Shown here one piece after another: positions 61,066-64,000 of a stretch of DNA of 64,000 bases. Source of the stretch: an uncultured Methanoregula sp. (GTDB lineage: Archaea; Halobacteriota; Methanomicrobia; Methanomicrobiales; Methanospirillaceae). Position 1 is the first letter of the stretch; every line of letters begins with the position of its first letter. A program made the position numbers and the translations under genes. Location: NCBI RefSeq assembly GCF_963662735.1, contig NZ_OY759744.1, positions 1,902,153 to 1,966,152 of the forward strand. Direction: 5' to 3'. The notes beneath the pieces were generated by a model. That model saw only the letters and a list, made by a program, of their open reading frames with translations. It had not been told where the DNA came from and ran no database searches.

Positions 61066-61293
61066 ATGGAACGAAAAGAAGGGATTCGGCTCTGTATCTG
61101 CGGGATGTGCCCGAGTTTTGTTGACTGCAACGAAGAGATTGCGTACTGCCTCGCGGTATCGCAGAAGAGTTCGTGCATAACCGAGGAACAGGGCTGTCTC
61201 TGCCCGGGCTGCCCGGTACTGGAGAAGGAAGGTTTTTCCCATGTCTACTACTGTACCCGCGGAAGTGAAGCTGACCAGCGAACCGCCCGGTAA
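61066..61293 (+). CDS. DUF2769 cysteine-rich protein, copy 3
   Basis: The 75-residue product is the most typical DUF2769 member of the window: LCICGMCPSFVDCNEE, SSCITEEQGCLCPGCP and a late VYYCTRG, with ten cysteines. It differs from copies 1 and 2 in length between clusters. Its last 53 nt overlap the rubredoxin-flavoprotein gene in another frame, so the two are translated as a pair; this links the family to an electron-transfer partner. Confidence 0.82.
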   Translation: MERKEGIRLCICGMCPSFVDCNEEIAYCLAVSQKSSCITEEQGCLCPGCPVLEKEGFSHVYYCTRGSEADQRTAR

Positions 61294-62074
61294 TACCTGG
61301 AAATGCCATGTCTGCGGCTTCGTCTGGCGGCATGAGTTTCCCCCGGAAGAATGCCCGCAGTGCGCCAGCAGGGGACGGGAATTCGAGGAGATATCGGCAA
61401 AGAAGAAGCTCCGGTACGATGGCGGGAAATTCGATGTCCTCCTCCTCAACGGCAGCAGCCACCGGGCAAACAATACCGGGTACCTGCTGGATCTTGTCGA
61501 GGAGCAGCTCCGGGAACGCGGGGTGAGTTACCGGCGGTATAACCTCAATGAATTTGCCATCAACCACTGCTGGTGCTGTTACAGCATGCGGGACAATGCC
61601 TGCCGGTACCCGTGCCGGGACCAGCTCGATGACATGCCCGCTTTCCACGAGATGATCATTGCAGCAAAGGCCGTGATCGTCGGATCACCCATAAACTGGA
61701 ACAACATGTCTGCCCGGCTCAAGGATTTTCTTGACCGGCTCAACTGTATCCAGAACCTGTACCTGCTGAAAAAACCCGGGCTCACCGAGGGAAAGATCGT
61801 GGGCATCACGGTCTCGGGCCATGAAGACGGGGCAACAAAGGCTGCCATGGACATTTTCCTGTACTTCCAGCAGATGGGGTACGTGCTTGCCCCGTTTGGC
61901 ATCTCATACCGGATCCATGGTGCCCAGTACAACACCATCACCGATACCGAGTTCCTCAAAAATGATCCGCTCGTGATCCTGAAAGTCAAAGGCATGGCAG
62001 ACAATGTTGTCGAGATGCTGAATCTCGATATCGAGGAAAAACTCAAGGGGAACCTGGTCCCTATCTGCGAGTGA
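61241..62074 (+). CDS. Rubredoxin-like/flavodoxin-fold fusion protein
   Basis: The 277-residue product starts with a short rubredoxin-type knuckle pair, WKCHVCGFVW and CPQCAS (19-41), which could hold Fe or Zn. From about 60 a NADPH-dependent FMN reductase/iron-sulfur flavoprotein fold follows: VLLLNGSSHRANNTGYLLDLVEE (phosphate loop), the cysteine-rich INHCWCCYSMRDNACRYPC, and AVIVGSPINWNNMSARLKDFLDRL. The cysteine cluster recalls methanogen Isf proteins but with other spacing. It would pass electrons between a nicotinamide or ferredoxin donor and an acceptor such as O2, peroxide or CODH. It is upstream of cooS by 131 nt. Confidence 0.88.
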   Translation: MSTTVPAEVKLTSEPPGNTWKCHVCGFVWRHEFPPEECPQCASRGREFEEISAKKKLRYDGGKFDVLLLNGSSHRANNTGYLLDLVEEQLRERGVSYRRYNLNEFAINHCWCCYSMRDNACRYPCRDQLDDMPAFHEMIIAAKAVIVGSPINWNNMSARLKDFLDRLNCIQNLYLLKKPGLTEGKIVGITVSGHEDGATKAAMDIFLYFQQMGYVLAPFGISYRIHGAQYNTITDTEFLKNDPLVILKVKGMADNVVEMLNLDIEEKLKGNLVPICE

Positions 62075-62149
62075 ATGCGGGGCCGGTAGAAAACCGGCTC
62101 CTTCCTGTTTTTTCATTTCTTTTCCCCGGTTTTGTGCCGATACAAATGG

Positions 62150-62157
62150 GTATATAC
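62150..62157 (+). promoter_or_regulatory. TATA box of cooS
   Basis: GTATATAC, centred about 52 nt before the cooS ATG, in the near-palindrome GGGTATATACACCC (62148-62161). The symmetry may mean a regulator can bind over the TATA box. Confidence 0.5.
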
Positions 62158-62205
62158 ACCCAAGTGGAGATTACCAGTTATCCAATGCCGATGGAGTGAT
62201 GGAAC

Positions 62206-64000
62206 ATGGCTGAAGAACCAAAACCAGTGCTGATCCGGGAACGGCTCGATGTCTGCGAGCTGGATCGGGCCCGGATGTCCCTTCTGAATCCCGCGCTGAT
62301 TGCGCAGAAACTGGAAGCGAGAACTATCGATGAGAATGCAAAACCGCTCCTTGAAATGACGATGAAGGAGGGTATCGAGACCGTCTGGGACCGGTTCGAA
62401 ATGCAGCAGCCTTCCTGCAAGTACTGCGAGGCGGGAACCTCCTGCTCCCGGTGCACCATGGGCCCGTGCCGGATCATCCCGCCCCACCGGATCCGCGGTG
62501 TCTGCGGTGCCGATGCAGACCTGATCGTTGCCCGCAACCTGCTGGACATGATCGCTACCGGCTCGGCAGCCCATTCCGATCATGGCCGGGATATTGTCGA
62601 GACCCTGTACCTGGTCGGAACCGGCAAGACAAAGGACTACGGTATTGCCGACCCGGAGAAACTGCGCCGGCTCTGCGGGGAATATGGCATCGCGACCGAC
62701 GGCCTGAGTTCAGAGAACCTTGCCGCGGAACTCGGCCGGGCCATGCTCGAAGAGTACGGGATGGTGAAAAACACCCTCCAGCTTCTGAACCGTGCCCCGA
62801 AAGGGACCCGTGATATCTGGAATACGCTGGGGATCTCCCCGCGGGGAATTGACCGTGAAGTAGTGGACTCCATGCACCGGATCCAGATGGGTGTGGGAGC
62901 TGATTATGTCGGCATGCTGCTACAGGGACTCCGATGCAGCCTCTCTGATGGCTGGGGCGGGTCGATGATGGGTACCGATGTTTCCGACATCCTGTTCGGC
63001 ACGCCGTCGATCCTGACTTCCCGGGTCAACCTTGCCGTGCTCAGGGAAGATCACGTCAACATCGCCGTCCACGGCCACAACCCTGTGCTCTCCGAGATGG
63101 TCGTGCAGGCAACTGCCGATCCCGAACTCGTGGCGCTTGCAAAGAAAAATGGCGCACAGGGAATCAACCTCGTGGGCCTCTGCTGTACGGGCAGCGAGCT
63201 CCTGATGCGCAAGGGCATCCCGATGTCCGGTAACCACTTAAACCAGGAACTGGTCATCACCACCGGCGCTCTTGAAGCAATGATTGTCGATTACCAGTGC
63301 ATTTTCCCCTCGCTCCCGCGAACCGCGAGCTGCTACCACACGCTCATCATCTCGACGAGCTCCAAGGCAACTATCCCGGGATCGTACTTCTTCGATTTCA
63401 GCCCCGACAACGGTTACCTGACTGCAAAAGCTATTGTCCGGATGGCCGTCGAAAACTTCAAAAACCGGAACCCGCAGCGGGTGCTGATCCCCGGTGAGCC
63501 CGTCCCGCTGATGACCGGTTTCTCCAATGAAGCGATCAAGAATGCACTCGGCGGTTCGTTCAAGCCGCTTATCGACCTGATTGCGGCCGGTAAGATACGG
63601 GGTGCTGTCGGCATTGTCGGGTGCAACAACCCGCACATCAAGCACGACTTTGCGCACGTCACCCTGTCAAAAGAACTCATTAAGAGAAACATCCTCTGTG
63701 TCGAGACCGGCTGTGCTGCAATAGCCTCCGGAAAAGCCGGGCTCCTCCGGCCGGAAGCGGCGGCGCTTGCCGGTGACGACCTGCGGGCAGTCTGCGAGTC
63801 CCTGAAGATCCCGCCGGTGCTCCACATGGGCTCCTGCGTTGACAACTCCCGCATCCTTGTGCTTGCATCCGAACTCGGAAATGCGCTCAATGTCCCGATC
63901 CACAAGCTGCCCATAGCCGGCGCAGCACCGGAATGGTACTCCCAGAAAGCGGTTTCTATCGGTGCGTACTTTGTAGCATCCGGGGTGTATACCGTGCTTG
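62206..64000 (+). CDS. cooS: Anaerobic CO dehydrogenase catalytic subunit (3' end cut)
   Basis: The frame runs from ATG 62206 to the window end (598 of about 630 residues). It shows the D- and B-cluster cysteines in PSCKYCEAGTSCSRCTMGPCRI, the C-cluster region with IAVHGHNPVLSEM, NLVGLCCTGSELLMRKG, GVVGIVGCNN-like AVGIVGCNNPHIKHD, LCVETGCAA and LHMGSCVDNSRIL. This is the monofunctional CooS type that oxidises CO with water to CO2, using an NiFeS centre, and passes electrons to a ferredoxin. It is not the acetyl-CoA synthase-linked CdhA. The two genes before it may supply or accept electrons. Confidence 0.96.
   Translation, partial: MAEEPKPVLIRERLDVCELDRARMSLLNPALIAQKLEARTIDENAKPLLEMTMKEGIETVWDRFEMQQPSCKYCEAGTSCSRCTMGPCRIIPPHRIRGVCGADADLIVARNLLDMIATGSAAHSDHGRDIVETLYLVGTGKTKDYGIADPEKLRRLCGEYGIATDGLSSENLAAELGRAMLEEYGMVKNTLQLLNRAPKGTRDIWNTLGISPRGIDREVVDSMHRIQMGVGADYVGMLLQGLRCSLSDGWGGSMMGTDVSDILFGTPSILTSRVNLAVLREDHVNIAVHGHNPVLSEMVVQATADPELVALAKKNGAQGINLVGLCCTGSELLMRKGIPMSGNHLNQELVITTGALEAMIVDYQCIFPSLPRTASCYHTLIISTSSKATIPGSYFFDFSPDNGYLTAKAIVRMAVENFKNRNPQRVLIPGEPVPLMTGFSNEAIKNALGGSFKPLIDLIAAGKIRGAVGIVGCNNPHIKHDFAHVTLSKELIKRNILCVETGCAAIASGKAGLLRPEAAALAGDDLRAVCESLKIPPVLHMGSCVDNSRILVLASELGNALNVPIHKLPIAGAAPEWYSQKAVSIGAYFVASGVYTVL

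Noticed and set aside
1..64000. Search by eye for tRNA or rRNA genes and CRISPR arrays
   Set aside because: No T-arm consensus with a matching acceptor stem and no regular repeat-spacer pattern was seen; a covariance-model scan would be the proper test.

Overview
The window is a stretch of methanogenic archaeal chromosome, most like Methanomicrobiales (Methanoregula-type; an inference from gene content). The evidence is a formylmethanofuran:H4MPT formyltransferase, archaeal-type PEP carboxylase, TATA-binding protein, aIF1A, three DUF2769 proteins, a CO dehydrogenase catalytic subunit, many lipobox-bearing secreted proteins, and TATA boxes about 25-30 nt upstream of several starts. No tRNA, rRNA, CRISPR array or intact transposase gene was seen. 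Both ends cut genes: a membrane winged-helix protein on the left (minus strand) and cooS on the right (plus strand).

Region 1-12 kb is a surface and transport region. It holds a membrane winged-helix protein, a secreted protein, a serpin lipoprotein, a DEDDh exonuclease, a CDF-type transporter whose membrane metal ligands appear to be lost, a BMP-type binding lipoprotein, a symporter fused to a family-3 solute-binding domain, an M23-family lipoprotein, and two DUF2769 paralogues. Region 12-30 kb is mostly housekeeping and small genes: histidine phosphatase, ftr plus a cyclo-ligase, a propeller-like secreted protein, ppcA, a Cache lipoprotein, TBP, KTSC protein, flavin split-barrel protein, a chagasin-like lipoprotein, hydrolases, tandem zinc-ribbon paralogues, aIF1A and a NYN-LOTUS protein. 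Region 30-41 kb has an MFS exporter, a winged-helix/membrane pair, a MarR regulator followed by a bacterial-type LonA, MgtA, a double rhodanese and a repeat lipoprotein.

Region 42-62 kb is a stress island read almost entirely on the plus strand. In order it has a PAS kinase with a REC-PadR response regulator, an Hsp20, a small zinc-ribbon ORF, a CheW-like protein, grpE-dnaK-dnaJ, a small unknown, a large membrane PAS kinase with a single-domain response regulator, a second Hsp20, a free-standing ATP-cone protein, superoxide dismutase, an encapsulated ferritin with a C-terminal cargo peptide, the encapsulin shell, an unknown protein overlapped by a winged-helix regulator, a PEBP-family protein and, on the minus strand, a MerA-like disulfide reductase. 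A third DUF2769, a rubredoxin-flavoprotein and cooS follow. The layout suggests coordinated protection of proteins, iron and redox balance against oxygen and heat, with local two-component and winged-helix control.

The most interesting items are the encapsulin/ferritin cluster with its two unassigned partners, the symporter-binding protein fusion, a pair of near-identical 19-nt operator candidates before marR and lon, a shared ~40-nt element at two stress-island promoters, and the CDF protein with substituted ligands. All functions are read from the sequence by eye; no database search was run.
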